NCBI GenBank assembly: GCA_044221555.1
Contig: JBGAOY010000001.1
Coordinates: 806,001 to 870,000 of the forward strand
Origin: JAEUJM01 sp044221555
Lineage (GTDB): Bacteria > Actinomycetota > Acidimicrobiia > Acidimicrobiales > DATDAH01
Length of the DNA: 64,000 nt
Direction: 5' to 3'
Part shown: positions 53,707 to 61,411 of the stretch, piece by piece
Layout of the letters: each line of letters starts with the position of its first letter
Numbering within the stretch: the stretch's first letter is position 1
Translations under genes and position numbers: made by a program
The notes under the pieces: generated by a model
Databases searched by the model: none
Told to the model about the DNA's origin: nothing
Seen by the model: only the letters and a program-made list of their open reading frames with translations

Positions 53707-54817
53707 AGCCCTGGTGGGGTGTGCGGGTGCCCAGCTCCTGGGCTTGGCGGCCGGCGGTGCCGTGGGGCAGCAAGGCCAGGGTCTCCTCGGGCGTGAGCCG
53801 CCGGACGTCGATGTGCTCGACACCCAGCGACACCAGGGTGTCGGGCTTGGCCCACTCACCCTGGGTGGCCGCGACCTGCTCGAGGAAGAACTCGGGCTCG
53901 AGCTCGTAGATCTCGACCGTGCCGTCGTCGACGTAGTCGTAGTAGCGCAGCTGCGCGGCCCGGGGGGCGATGGCGATCACCGCCGTCATGCGGGGCTCGT
54001 CGGTGATGTTCGAGAACGAGTTGTGCAGCACGGCGTTGTCGAACACCAGCGCCTGCCCGGGCTGGAGCACCACCGTCTCGAGGTGGTGGTCGAGCAGGTG
54101 CTCGTGGATGCCCTCGAACCACTCCGGGGTGCGCTCGGCCTTGTGCTGGCCCAGCACCCGGTGGCTCTTGGGGACCACGTTGAGGGTGCCGTTCTCGAGC
54201 GAGGTCTCGGTGAGGGCCAGCCACACCACCGCGGCGCGGAACTTGGTCTCGTCGGTGATCGACGAGTGCTGATGCAACTCGAGACCACCGCCGTCGCCGG
54301 GCCAGTTCACCACGAAGTTCTGGATGATGGTCTCGTGGTCCACCAGGTGACGGTCGATGGCCGGCTGCACGGTGGACTTGATGGCCTCCGCCACCCGGCG
54401 CTTCACCTCGGGGTCGTGGCTGTAGAAGTCCGACTCCCACACCTTCTCGCCCGGCGCGCTGTGCACCTCGCGGGCCAGCGCCAGCAGCTCGGCCGCGTCG
54501 TCGGGGGTGATCAGGTCGACGATCGTGTAGCCGATCGACTCGAACTCGGCCTGCCGGTCGGGGTCGCGCATGGTGGCCGGCGCGTCGATGGGGTGCAGCA
54601 CCGGCGGGGGCAACGGCGCCGCCGGGGGCTCGGGGGCGGACGCGGTCTCGGGGGCCTCCGCGGTCGCCTCGACCGGCGCCTCGTCCGGGTCATCCCCGTG
54701 CGCGGCGTCGTAGGCGCCGTGCTCGGTGGCGTCGGTCTCGTCGGGCACCGGTGCGGGTGGCCGGACCATGCGCTTCAGGCGGCCGGCGATCCGTCGGGGC
54801 AGGCTGCGACTCGACAT
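53705..54817 (-). CDS. PhyH-like protein with altered iron motif (370 aa)
   Basis: A basic N-terminus (LPRRIAGRLKRMVRPP) and an acidic, Ala/Pro-rich linker to residue 80 lead into a PhyH domain starting RQAEFESIGYTIV, closely like the 341-aa paralogue. The proximal metal motif reads H182-Q-H184 (ELHQHSSITD), where the family has HxD. The distal H265 (AVLHNSFSN) and R276 remain. The protein may bind metal differently or be a non-hydroxylating relative. The ATG at 54817 has TATCTT 7 nt upstream, suggesting a leaderless mRNA. It stands alone between metH and ligD. The substrate is unknown. Confidence 0.8.
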   Translation of the reverse strand: MSSRSLPRRIAGRLKRMVRPPAPVPDETDATEHGAYDAAHGDDPDEAPVEATAEAPETASAPEPPAAPLPPPVLHPIDAPATMRDPDRQAEFESIGYTIVDLITPDDAAELLALAREVHSAPGEKVWESDFYSHDPEVKRRVAEAIKSTVQPAIDRHLVDHETIIQNFVVNWPGDGGGLELHQHSSITDETKFRAAVVWLALTETSLENGTLNVVPKSHRVLGQHKAERTPEWFEGIHEHLLDHHLETVVLQPGQALVFDNAVLHNSFSNITDEPRMTAVIAIAPRAAQLRYYDYVDDGTVEIYELEPEFFLEQVAATQGEWAKPDTLVSLGVEHIDVRRLTPEETLALLPHGTAGRQAQELGTRTPHQG

Positions 54818-54824
54818 GGCCCCA

Positions 54825-54830
54825 AAGATA
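54825..54830 (-). promoter_or_regulatory. -10 box TATCTT for leaderless PhyH mRNA
   Basis: TATCTT on the minus strand lies 7 nt before the ATG at 54817. It sits in the 164-nt gap downstream of ligD, where no other feature is evident. Confidence 0.5.
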
Positions 54831-54981
54831 CCAGCGGCCCCCGGACGCCCGTCCATCCCCGACGGCCGACCCGTTGTGCCCGACGCCGGGCCCGACCCGC
54901 GGGCACCACGCTCGGCGGCTCCGCCCGAGGCTGGGCCCGGCCACCTGCGACGGCCACCGGTGGGCGGTCGGCACCGCACCC

Positions 54982-55872
54982 TCAGCCGGACGGCGCCGGC
55001 AGCTCCTGTTCGAGGGTGACGGTCGGCGCGAACAGGTCGCCGAGGGCCTCCACACGGTCGAGCACCTCGGGTGCGGTGAACGACAGTGGCCCCCCGTCGG
55101 CGGCGTCGCCCACCTCGTCCCACGACACGGGGGTGGACACCGTGGGCTGTGGCCGGGCCCGCAACGAGTAGGCCGCCACGGTGGTCTTGTGCCGGGAGTT
55201 CTGGCTCCAGTCGATGAGCACCTTTCCGGTGCGCAGCGCCTTGGTCATCGCGCTCACGACGCGGGTGGGGTGGTGCTTCTCCAACAGCTGCGCGACCGCC
55301 AGCGCGAACCCGGACGCACCCTCGTGGGTGGCGGGCGTGTTGAGGGGCAGGTACAGCTGGAGGCCCTTCGACCCCGAGGTCTTCGCGAACAGCTCCAGCC
55401 CGAGCGGCTCGAGCAGCTCGCGGATGTCGAGGGCCACCTGGGCGCACTCGGTGATGGTGGCGGGCGGGCCCGGATCGAGGTCGAACACCACCATGGTGGG
55501 TGTCTCGATGTCTACGGCCCGGGCCATCGGCGCGTGGACCTCCAGCGCGGCCATGTTGGCGGCCCACGCCAGGCTGGCGGCGTCGTCCAGCACGCAGTAC
55601 TCGATGCCGCCGTTGCGATCCCCGGGGCCGAGCGCCACCTTCACGAACCCCGGACGGTGCGAGGCGCAGCGCTTCTCGAAGAACGACGTGCCGTCGACCC
55701 CGTTCGGGTAGCGGCGCAACGTCACCCCCCGGCCCCGGAGGTGCGCCAACATCGCCGGGGCGACGCGCACGTAGTAGTCGATCACTTCGGCCTTGGTGAA
55801 GTGGGCCTCCGGGTACAAGACCTTGTCCAGGTTGGACAGCTTGAGCTCGTGGCCCTCGATCGAGACGTTCAC
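54982..55872 (-). CDS. ligD: Stand-alone LigD-type polymerase/primase for end joining
   Basis: This is the archaeo-eukaryotic-primase-like polymerase module of bacterial non-homologous end joining, which fills gaps at breaks with ribonucleotides. The 296 aa have LSNLDKVLYPE, PNGVDGTSFFEKR, MVVFDLDPGPPA (catalytic Asp pair), TSGSKGLQLYLPL and VLIDWSQNSRHKTTVAAYSLR. No ligase or nuclease module is fused, and none is in the window, so a separate ligase must seal. GTG at 55872 is supplied by repeat copy B together with its Shine-Dalgarno sequence. Ku lies 112 nt upstream on the same strand and is the obvious partner. Confidence 0.92.
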   Translation of the reverse strand: MNVSIEGHELKLSNLDKVLYPEAHFTKAEVIDYYVRVAPAMLAHLRGRGVTLRRYPNGVDGTSFFEKRCASHRPGFVKVALGPGDRNGGIEYCVLDDAASLAWAANMAALEVHAPMARAVDIETPTMVVFDLDPGPPATITECAQVALDIRELLEPLGLELFAKTSGSKGLQLYLPLNTPATHEGASGFALAVAQLLEKHHPTRVVSAMTKALRTGKVLIDWSQNSRHKTTVAAYSLRARPQPTVSTPVSWDEVGDAADGGPLSFTAPEVLDRVEALGDLFAPTVTLEQELPAPSG

Positions 55873-55947
55873 ACTGGCTCCTCCTTCGTCGGAGCGCCTT
55901 CGGCATCCGACGCAGGCGCGCGTCGCTGCTCCGCTCCGCTGCGCAAC
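55869..55947 (-). repeat. Dispersed leader repeat, copy B (hairpin + Shine-Dalgarno + GTG)
   Basis: A 79-nt element between ku and ligD that closely matches copy A. On the minus strand it has GCGCAGCGGAGCGGAGCAGC. A hairpin follows with a 7-bp CGTCGGA/TCCGACG stem extended by GCC/GGC over a GAA loop. It ends with AAGGAGGAGCCAGTGTGA at the ligD start. Confidence 0.8.
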
Positions 55948-55984
55948 GTCGGCCGTCCGGATCGGGCGGTCCTCCCGACTCGAT

Positions 55985-56893
55985 CTAGGCGGACTTGCGC
56001 TTGGCCGCGACGGCCTTGGCCGGGGCCTTCTTCTTGGCGGGGGCGCGCTTCGCCGGCTTCACCGCCACCTCGGCGTCGCCGTCCTTGCCGCTGGGGTGGC
56101 GGGACCGGGCGGCCTTGGCCTCCTTCACGCTGGCCTCGAGGGCCGCCATCAGGTCGACCACCTTCTCGGTCTCGGCCGCGGCCGGCGCGGTGACCACCTC
56201 GTCCTCACCGGCCGCCTTGCGCTCGATGAGCGCGAGCACCTGCTCGCGGTAGGTGTCTCGGTACTTCTCGGGCTCGAACTCGGCCGCCAGCGACTCGACC
56301 AGCTGTTCGGCCATGTCGAGCTCGCGCTCGGACACCTCGACGCCCTCGACGTCGCTCAGCTCGGCGATCTCGGCCGGGGCGTTGACCTCGTCGGGGTACA
56401 CCATGGTGGACAGGACGAGCTTGCCGTCGACCGGCCGGATGGCGGCCAGGTACTGCTTGGTGCGCATGACGAACCGGGCGATGCCCACCTTCTGGCTGCG
56501 CTCCATGGCCTCGGCCAGCAGGGCGTAGGGCTTCACCGTGGCCTGGTCGGGCGCCAGGTAGTAGGCGCTGTCGTAGTAGATGGGGTCGATGTCGGCGAGG
56601 TCGACGAACTCCTCGATCTCGATCGTGCGCTGGGCCTTCGGATCGAGGGCGGCCAGCTCGTCGTCGGTGACGATCACGTAGTTGCCCGAGCCGAGCTCGT
56701 AGCCCTTGACCAGGTGCTCCGAGGGCACCTCACTGCCGTCCTCGGCCGACACCCGCTTCTGCTTGATCCGCGAGTTCGTGCGGTTGTCGAGCTGGTTGAA
56801 GTGCACGGTCCGCCGGCTCACCGCGTTGTAGAGCTTCACGGGGATGCTGACCAGCCCGAAGCTGACCGAACCGCTCCAGATGGCGCGCGCCAT
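55985..56893 (-). CDS. ku: Ku protein for non-homologous end joining
   Basis: Bacterial Ku is a homodimeric ring that binds DNA ends and recruits LigD. The 302 aa begin ARAIWSGSVSFGLVSIPVKLYN and contain VHFNQLDNRTNSRIKQKRV, KGYELGSGNYVIVTDDEL and DPIYYDSAYYLAPD, all typical. The C-terminus is a lysine/alanine-rich tail (KPAKRAPAKKKAPAKA), as in actinobacterial Ku proteins that thread on DNA. The ATG at 56893 follows GGAAAGG by about 9 nt. An in-frame start at 56953 would add an unconserved extension. ligD lies downstream. Confidence 0.95.
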   Translation of the reverse strand: MARAIWSGSVSFGLVSIPVKLYNAVSRRTVHFNQLDNRTNSRIKQKRVSAEDGSEVPSEHLVKGYELGSGNYVIVTDDELAALDPKAQRTIEIEEFVDLADIDPIYYDSAYYLAPDQATVKPYALLAEAMERSQKVGIARFVMRTKQYLAAIRPVDGKLVLSTMVYPDEVNAPAEIAELSDVEGVEVSERELDMAEQLVESLAAEFEPEKYRDTYREQVLALIERKAAGEDEVVTAPAAAETEKVVDLMAALEASVKEAKAARSRHPSGKDGDAEVAVKPAKRAPAKKKAPAKAVAAKRKSA

Positions 56894-57021
56894 GGCGAAA
56901 CCCTTTCCTCGTCGGACCCTCAAGTATGCGTCGCGCGGACGTTCGTTGCCCACGGCGTCGCTTCGTCCCTACTGACCCGATCCGCGGCCGGAACTCATCG
57001 CGTCCGGCTCGAACCTGCGGT

Positions 57022-57990
57022 TCATGGGGTTCGTGCGCCGACCTCGTAGAACTGGCTGAACCAGCGGCGGTACTGCGACACCGGGCCGTCCACCTTCGTG
57101 AGCACCGGTCGCTCGCGGTACACCTTGTGCTCCCAGATGGGCACGTCCTGGGTGAACTGCAGATTGGTCACCTGGGCGTTCAGCTCGGCGATCGCGTCGG
57201 TCGACGCCCCGTCGGCGAGGCGCTTCATGGAGAAGTCCAGGTTGACCTCGGTGATCGCGTCGTCCACCGGCGTCTGGGTGATGTACGTGAGCATGTCGAG
57301 CGGTCCCTCGGACACCTCCACCGCGGCGATGCCGGGCCCGCAGGCGGTCGTGCGGGCCAGCACCTCGACGCCGGCATCGGCCACCGCGGTCACCTTCAAG
57401 CGCTGCTCGACCACCATCACGGTGCCGTCGAACGACACCTCGAAGTGCTCCTGGTCGGGCGGCGCCATGTCGTGCACGGTGGCGAAGTGGGCCCGGTCGA
57501 GGATGTTCTCGGTCAGGTCCTGCACATGGACCCGCACCCGGTACGAGTTGCGGCGCCAGTCCGTCCACGCCGCCTCGTCGGCGCGGTAGCCGAGCACCTC
57601 GAACGCCGGCGGCGCCCCGGACGCGTGGTGCCACACGAAGATGCGGCCGTTGCGCTCGCACACCGGCCACGGCCCGGCCGAGACCCGGGGCGGGCGCTCG
57701 AGGTTCGGCACGTCCACGAGCGTGCCGTCGCCGCCGAAGGTCCAGCCGTGGAACGGGCAGGCCAGGCCGTCGCCGCACACCCGGCCGCCGACCCCCAGGT
57801 GGGCGCCGAGGTGGGGGCAGTGCGCGTCGAACACCCGCGCCCCGCCGTCCTCACCGCGGAACAGGACGAGCTCGCGTCCCAGGTACGTGAGGGGCCTCAC
57901 GTCGCCGGGCGCCACGTCCTCCGAGGCGCCGACGCTGAACCAGCCGTTCGGCGACGACGGGAACGGGTAGCGCGAGCTCACGCCTCGCAC
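57022..57990 (-). CDS. Rieske non-heme iron oxygenase, KshA-like
   Basis: The 322 aa have a Rieske 2Fe-2S domain with C58-x-H60 (CPHLGAH) and C78-x2-H81 (CPFHGW), then a catalytic domain with ENILDRAHFATVHD, giving D165, H168 and H173 for the mononuclear iron. Length and motifs are closest to ketosteroid 9-alpha-hydroxylase-type and related alpha-only oxygenases. The true substrate, whether steroid, bile acid, carotenoid or aromatic, cannot be told. A separate reductase is needed and is not in view. The GTG at 57990 lies 7 nt after the DapB-like gene, so the two are probably co-transcribed, hinting at a catabolic pathway. Confidence 0.82.
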   Translation of the reverse strand: MRGVSSRYPFPSSPNGWFSVGASEDVAPGDVRPLTYLGRELVLFRGEDGGARVFDAHCPHLGAHLGVGGRVCGDGLACPFHGWTFGGDGTLVDVPNLERPPRVSAGPWPVCERNGRIFVWHHASGAPPAFEVLGYRADEAAWTDWRRNSYRVRVHVQDLTENILDRAHFATVHDMAPPDQEHFEVSFDGTVMVVEQRLKVTAVADAGVEVLARTTACGPGIAAVEVSEGPLDMLTYITQTPVDDAITEVNLDFSMKRLADGASTDAIAELNAQVTNLQFTQDVPIWEHKVYRERPVLTKVDGPVSQYRRWFSQFYEVGARTP

Positions 57991-57997
57991 CCGGCGC

Positions 57998-59101
57998 TCA
58001 TCCCCGCCCTCGCTGGTCGCCGAACCGGCCGGCGAAGGCCCGCAGGGGCAGGTCGGCGCTGGTCAGCAGGCCGGGGCGCGCCTCGCACACCGACCGCATG
58101 GCGTTGAGCGCCGGCATCCCCGTGATGGTCATGCCCAACGAGGCGAAGTAGTCGGCGTCCATCAGCGAGTGGGGCGTGCCGGAGGCCGGCAGGATCATGT
58201 GCTTGTTGATGATCATGGGGTCGCCCTCGATGGTGGTGACGTAGCAGCCCTTCACGTTCCAGTGCGGATCGGTGTGTGGGGTCATCTGCCACTCGAGGTG
58301 CACCTCGATGGTGGGCTCGCCACCGACGATGCCCTTGAACTTGGCCAGGCTGGCGCCCACCGACCCCTTCGGCAGGCGCCACCAGCCCAGGTCGACGTCC
58401 TCGGTGCAGGCGCCCAACTCGCACTCGAAGGTGATGTCCTCGATCTCGACGTCGAGGCAGTCGGCCATCAGGTGGATCGAGTCCCCGAACACCGTGCACC
58501 CCGTCTCCAGCAGGCCGGGGACCTCGGGGTCGTCGACGGGCCGCCCGTAGCCGACGTTCATCCACGTGTCGACGGAGTGGTGGCACGACACGTCGACGGT
58601 CTCGAGCACCGTGAGATGGTCGACGCGGCCCATGCCGGCGGTGGCCACCACGCTGAGGATCTGGGCCAGCCCCGGGTTCATACCGGTGCCGTAGAAGCTG
58701 GCGCCGCCCTTCTTCGCGGCGGCCTCGACCAAGTCGGTGGGGCGCCGGCCCGACGGGTGGGGATGGTTGCGGTTGCGGTGGTGGCCGGTGATCCAGTCCG
58801 ACGTCGTCACCACGTTGATGCCGGCCTCGAGCAGCGTGCAGAACAGGTCGATGTCGGGCCAGACGCCGTTGTAGCTCACCACGTCGGGGGCCAGGGCCAG
58901 CACATCGTCCAGGTCGCCGGTCGCCAGCACCCCCAGCGGCTCGATGCCGGCGATCTCGCCGGCATCGCGTCCCACCTTGTCGGGCGACCAGCAGTACAGG
59001 CCGACCAACTCGAGGTCGGGGTGCGCAGGGATGCGCTTCAGCATCTCGGTGCCCACGTTGCCGGTGGCCATCTGGACGACTCGCAGCGGTGGCTTCGACA
59101 A
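57998..59101 (-). CDS. DapB-like NAD(P)-dependent dehydrogenase (amine dehydrogenase family)
   Basis: The 367 aa start with the Rossmann motif RVVQMATGNVGTEMLKRI, as in dihydrodipicolinate-reductase-like and 2,4-diaminopentanoate dehydrogenase proteins. Further motifs are VVSYNGVWPDIDLF, GINVVTTSDWITG and YGTGMNPGLAQIL, then a C-terminal substrate domain. In actinobacteria such proteins are frequent beside steroid or fatty-acid genes with no firm role. The TTG at 59101 is chosen because AGGGGG lies 7 nt upstream and homologous starts are expected just before the Rossmann strand. An ATG at 59143 would overlap a 6-bp inverted repeat (59144-59159). It precedes the Rieske oxygenase gene. Confidence 0.8.
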   Translation of the reverse strand: MSKPPLRVVQMATGNVGTEMLKRIPAHPDLELVGLYCWSPDKVGRDAGEIAGIEPLGVLATGDLDDVLALAPDVVSYNGVWPDIDLFCTLLEAGINVVTTSDWITGHHRNRNHPHPSGRRPTDLVEAAAKKGGASFYGTGMNPGLAQILSVVATAGMGRVDHLTVLETVDVSCHHSVDTWMNVGYGRPVDDPEVPGLLETGCTVFGDSIHLMADCLDVEIEDITFECELGACTEDVDLGWWRLPKGSVGASLAKFKGIVGGEPTIEVHLEWQMTPHTDPHWNVKGCYVTTIEGDPMIINKHMILPASGTPHSLMDADYFASLGMTITGMPALNAMRSVCEARPGLLTSADLPLRAFAGRFGDQRGRG

Positions 59102-59143
59102 CAGGTTCCCCCTCGATCGACGTGGCCCCAGCTTGGTCGCCAT

Positions 59144-59159
59144 CTGGACACCCGTCCAG
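59144..59159. promoter_or_regulatory. Inverted repeat CTGGAC-N4-GTCCAG upstream of the DapB-like gene
   Basis: A 6-bp inverted repeat lies about 43 nt before the preferred TTG start, in a 125-nt intergenic region. It could be an operator. No promoter boxes are clear. Confidence 0.3.
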
Positions 59160-59226
59160 CAGGGCCAGGGCGCAACGCCAGGACCGCCGGCAGCGCGCAC
59201 GGAGCCGCGGTCGCACGTCCCCCTGC

Positions 59227-60078
59227 TCAGGCGAGGATCGCGCGGGCCACCAGGTCCATGCCGAAGGCCATGAGGATGGCGAGGTACAGCAGGCCGGTGG
59301 CGGCCATGACCGCGCTGTACTCCTTCTCCTTCAGCGCCGCCCAGGTCACGGCGATCAGGCCGATGGTGGTGACCACACAGGCCAGCCAGAACCAGCTGAG
59401 CAGGCCGTCCCAGCCATCGTCGATCGAACCGTTGAGCGCCGACACCATGCCGGTGGGCCACAGCAGGAACAGCAACTCGAGGGGCCACAGCGCCGCGCTC
59501 CACTTCACCAACTCCCGCAACGGGTCCCGGGCCAGGCCCGGCTGCACCAGGTACCAGTGGCCCAGCAGCATGGCGTCGGTGACCGCGCCCAGGAAGGCGG
59601 CGCCCGTGAGGGTGCGGGCCACGGACAGCCAGGCGGGGTCGCCCACGTGGGCGCCGGCGAACACCAGGCCGACGAACCCGATGATCGGCGCGATCAGGTC
59701 GAGCGACGGTGGGAACTCGGGCAGTGACCGGTCCGGGAGACGCTCGGTGCGATCGATGCCGGTCATCGCCGTCACCCGGGCCGAGCGGGCCTCGACCACC
59801 TCGCGTTGGCCGGCCACGCCGGCCTTGCGGCGGACGTAGGAGACGACGAGGGCGATGCCCGCGGCGATCGCCACCCCCGCTGACGCCAGGTCGCGCGGCA
59901 GGTACGGGTCGGTGCGCCGCCCCACCCAGAGCGCTCCCAGCGCCATCAGCCCGTAGACCGCCCGCATCAGCCAGCCGTAGCCGATGCCCAGCAGGCGGTG
60001 GCGAGTGGTCACCCACAGGAACAGCAGGCCGCCGGCGGCCCACTGCAGCAGGACGGTGCCCGCGTCGAGGTCCATCAC
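59227..60078 (-). CDS. Integral membrane protein of unknown function (283 aa)
   Basis: I do not recognise a family. About seven membrane spans are predicted, including LLFLWVTTRHRLLGIGYGW, LMALGALWVG, LIAPIIGFVGLVFAGAHVG, PLELLFLLWPTG and LLYLAILMAFGMDLVARAILA, with one cytoplasmic loop of about 45 charged residues in the middle (RTERLPDRSLPEFPPS). A His-containing span HWYLVQPGL follows LGAVTDAMLLG. No transporter or enzyme motif is evident. GTG at 60078 or ATG at 60075 starts the gene. It lies between an M24 peptidase and the DapB-like gene, 117 and 125 nt away. Confidence 0.65.
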   Translation of the reverse strand: MMDLDAGTVLLQWAAGGLLFLWVTTRHRLLGIGYGWLMRAVYGLMALGALWVGRRTDPYLPRDLASAGVAIAAGIALVVSYVRRKAGVAGQREVVEARSARVTAMTGIDRTERLPDRSLPEFPPSLDLIAPIIGFVGLVFAGAHVGDPAWLSVARTLTGAAFLGAVTDAMLLGHWYLVQPGLARDPLRELVKWSAALWPLELLFLLWPTGMVSALNGSIDDGWDGLLSWFWLACVVTTIGLIAVTWAALKEKEYSAVMAATGLLYLAILMAFGMDLVARAILA

Positions 60079-60195
60079 GCCCCACGTCCGTGTTCTGGCG
60101 CCTGATCGTGTCGCTGGAGCAACGGAATCGGGCGCCAGTTCGAGGGGTGACCGGGTTCCCGCGACGGGTCGGGCGGCGGTGCGGGCACGATCGAC

Positions 60196-61317
60196 TCAGA
60201 CGTCGACCACGACGAGCGCGTGCTCGGCGTGGTTCAGCGGGTCGGGACCGGATTCGGCGGCGACGACGATGTCTTCGAGGCGGGCGCCCCACTGCCCCGG
60301 CAGGTAGATGCCGGGCTCGACCGAGAAGGCGTGGCCCGGCACGAGCGCGGTGCAGTTGCCCGCCACCACGTACGGGTCCTCGTGCTCCTCGATGCCGATG
60401 CCGTGGCCGGTGCGGTGGATGAAGTGGTCGCCGTAGCCGCCCTCGGTGATGATCCTGCGGGCCACCGCGTCGACGTCCTCGCACGGGGTGCCGACGGTTG
60501 CGGCGGCGACGGCCTGCGCCTGCGCGTCGTGCAGCACGGCGTACAGGTCGCGGAACGCGGCGGGGGGCTCGCCCACGTGGACGCAGCGGGTGATGTCCGA
60601 GCAGTAGCCCGCGCCGCTCTCGTCGGCGGGCAGGGTGCCGCCGAAGTCGCACAGCACCACGTCGCCGGGGCCGACCACCCGGTGGCCGGCCTCGTGGTGG
60701 GGGCTGGCGGCGTTGGGCCCGGAGGCCACGATGGCGAAGTTCACCCGGTGGTGCCCCTCGGCCAGCAGGCGCCGGCCGATGTCGGCGGAGATCTGGGCCT
60801 CGGTGCGCCCCGTGAGGGCGATGTCGCCTGCCTGCAGCTGGGCGGCCACGCGGTCGGCCGCCGCCGATGCGGCGCGCAGCGCGGCGATCTCGGTGGCGTC
60901 CTTCACCGCGCGGAGCGGCCCGATCAGGTCGCTGGCCTTGCGCCAGCCGGTGCGGTCCAACCGCTGGGTGAGGTCGACGAGGAAGCGGGCCCAGGTGCGG
61001 TCGCCGATGGCGGCGACGGGCACCGGCCCCACGAGGGCGGCCACGATCTCGACGGGATCGTCGGTCTCGTCCCACGCCACGATGTCGAACACGCCCGGGC
61101 GCTCGACGACGCGGGGCGCCTCCAGCCTCGGCACCACCAGGTGGGCGTCGCCCTCTCGGGGGACGACCAGCATCGTGAGGCGCTCGAGGGGCATGGCCTC
61201 GTACCCGCACAGCCACGGCAGGTCGGCGCCGACCGACAGCAGCAGGGTGTCGACCTCCTGCTCGCCCATCGCCACCCGCACCCGGGCCAGCCGATCGGCG
61301 TGCACGTCGGCGCTCAC
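60196..61317 (-). CDS. M24 metallopeptidase (Xaa-Pro aminopeptidase/prolidase-like)
   Basis: The 373 aa have an N-terminal creatinase-like domain (to about 130) and a pita-bread catalytic domain. All five metal ligands are visible: Asp in VVLCDFGGTL, Asp in CSDITRCV, His in HRTGHGIGIEEHEDP, Glu in FSVEPGIYLP and Glu in ARLEDIVV. These enzymes remove an N-terminal residue before proline or split Xaa-Pro dipeptides. The GTG at 61317 has GGGAG 4 nt upstream. It lies 94 nt downstream of the lipoate gene, possibly on the same message. Confidence 0.9.
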   Translation of the reverse strand: MSADVHADRLARVRVAMGEQEVDTLLLSVGADLPWLCGYEAMPLERLTMLVVPREGDAHLVVPRLEAPRVVERPGVFDIVAWDETDDPVEIVAALVGPVPVAAIGDRTWARFLVDLTQRLDRTGWRKASDLIGPLRAVKDATEIAALRAASAAADRVAAQLQAGDIALTGRTEAQISADIGRRLLAEGHHRVNFAIVASGPNAASPHHEAGHRVVGPGDVVLCDFGGTLPADESGAGYCSDITRCVHVGEPPAAFRDLYAVLHDAQAQAVAAATVGTPCEDVDAVARRIITEGGYGDHFIHRTGHGIGIEEHEDPYVVAGNCTALVPGHAFSVEPGIYLPGQWGARLEDIVVAAESGPDPLNHAEHALVVVDV

Positions 61318-61411
61318 GTCTCCCGCTCCTGGCGCCCACGTCGAGTGCCGGGTCTCGACGCAACCGCGCCGTCGGGGCGTGCGTCTGTGCCTCCAGTTGG
61401 GCGTTCGTCGG

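Noticed and set aside
53705..55906. 733-codon frame joining the 370-aa PhyH protein with an upstream MPKALRRRR extension
   Set aside because: The upstream half lies out of frame within ligD. The PhyH start at 54817 has its own -10 box.
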